Shown: in pieces, positions 42,038-42,059 of the stretch
How positions within the stretch are numbered: the first letter of the stretch is position 1
Layout of the letters: each line of letters starts with the position of its first letter
From: an uncultured Clostridia bacterium
Lineage (GTDB): Bacteria; Bacillota; Clostridia; Christensenellales; UBA3700
DNA length: 42,059 bases
Assembly (NCBI GenBank): GCA_947646415.1
Contig: CANSGN010000006.1
Span: 66,431 to 108,489 of the forward strand
Direction of reading: 5' to 3'
Made by a program: the position numbers and the translations under genes
Notes under the pieces: model-generated
What the model was told of the DNA's origin: nothing
The model's database searches: none
The model's input: only the letters and a program-made list of their open reading frames with translations

Positions 42038-42059
42038 CACATACGGGTATAACCCTTGT

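Overview
This is an AT-rich window from a low-GC Gram-positive bacterium, probably an uncultured gut-associated member of the Clostridia. The signs are strong AGGAGG-type ribosome binding sites, sigma-A promoters of the TTGACW/TATAAT kind, a T-box leader, an L10 leader, pyruvate:ferredoxin oxidoreductase (anaerobic metabolism), a Spo0A-family regulator and many lipoproteins and secreted proteins. TGA acts as a normal stop. I saw no tRNA, rRNA, insertion sequence, prophage or CRISPR array.

Layout. 1-8.9 kb, minus strand: start of fucI, a 1.2-kaa double metallophosphoesterase, a small unknown protein, a sialidase-like lipoprotein and a GH35 beta-galactosidase in one operon, and a sugar nucleotidyltransferase. 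8.9-11.0 kb: a secreted dockerin-type protein with an unusual upstream cassette. 11.2-13.4 kb: nagB, a YjdF-like membrane protein and a DUF1835-like protein. 13.7-19.1 kb, mostly plus strand: a GT4 glycosyltransferase, a degenerate phosphoesterase lipoprotein (minus strand), then a papain-like protein, rqcP, fused ispDF, a DUF1700 protein and a GNAT acetyltransferase. 19.1-20.6 kb: a GH18 lipoprotein. 20.9-24.5 kb: rpmG-secE-nusG-rplK-rplA-rplJ-rplL, ending in a terminator with no rpoB following. 24.6-28.3 kb: an acyl-CoA synthetase behind a T-box, and a MATE transporter. 28.5-31.0 kb: a second dockerin/beta-helix protein carrying the same upstream cassette. 31.1-33.2 kb: a Spo0A-like regulator with a degenerate receiver, plus an unknown partner. 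33.2-35.8 kb: an ECF sigma factor, a secreted cysteine protease and a putative anti-sigma factor. 35.9-42 kb: ACP, a short Sfp-type PPTase, malQ and nifJ.

How the genes fit together. FucI, the GH35 enzyme, the sialidase-like protein, the GH18 enzyme and NagB together suggest foraging on host-type glycans (fucose, galactose, N-acetylglucosamine, perhaps sialic acid). MalQ and NifJ serve central carbon and energy metabolism.

The most unusual part is the duplicated cassette (about 10596-11027 and 30505-30932). Each copy holds a secretion-signal start, two 26-bp inverted repeats flanking a 123-bp promoter region, and a divergent transcription unit of about 180 nt with its own promoter and terminator. 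Differences between the copies tend to preserve base pairing in the plus-strand RNA. I read this as a previously unrecognised structured small RNA, and/or an invertible or operator-flanked promoter, attached to a family of secreted proteins with constant ends and variable middles. Next in interest are the leucine-type T-box before an acyl-CoA synthetase, the Spo0A homologue with Glu at the phosphoacceptor site and 0A boxes upstream, and the sigma/protease/anti-sigma operon.
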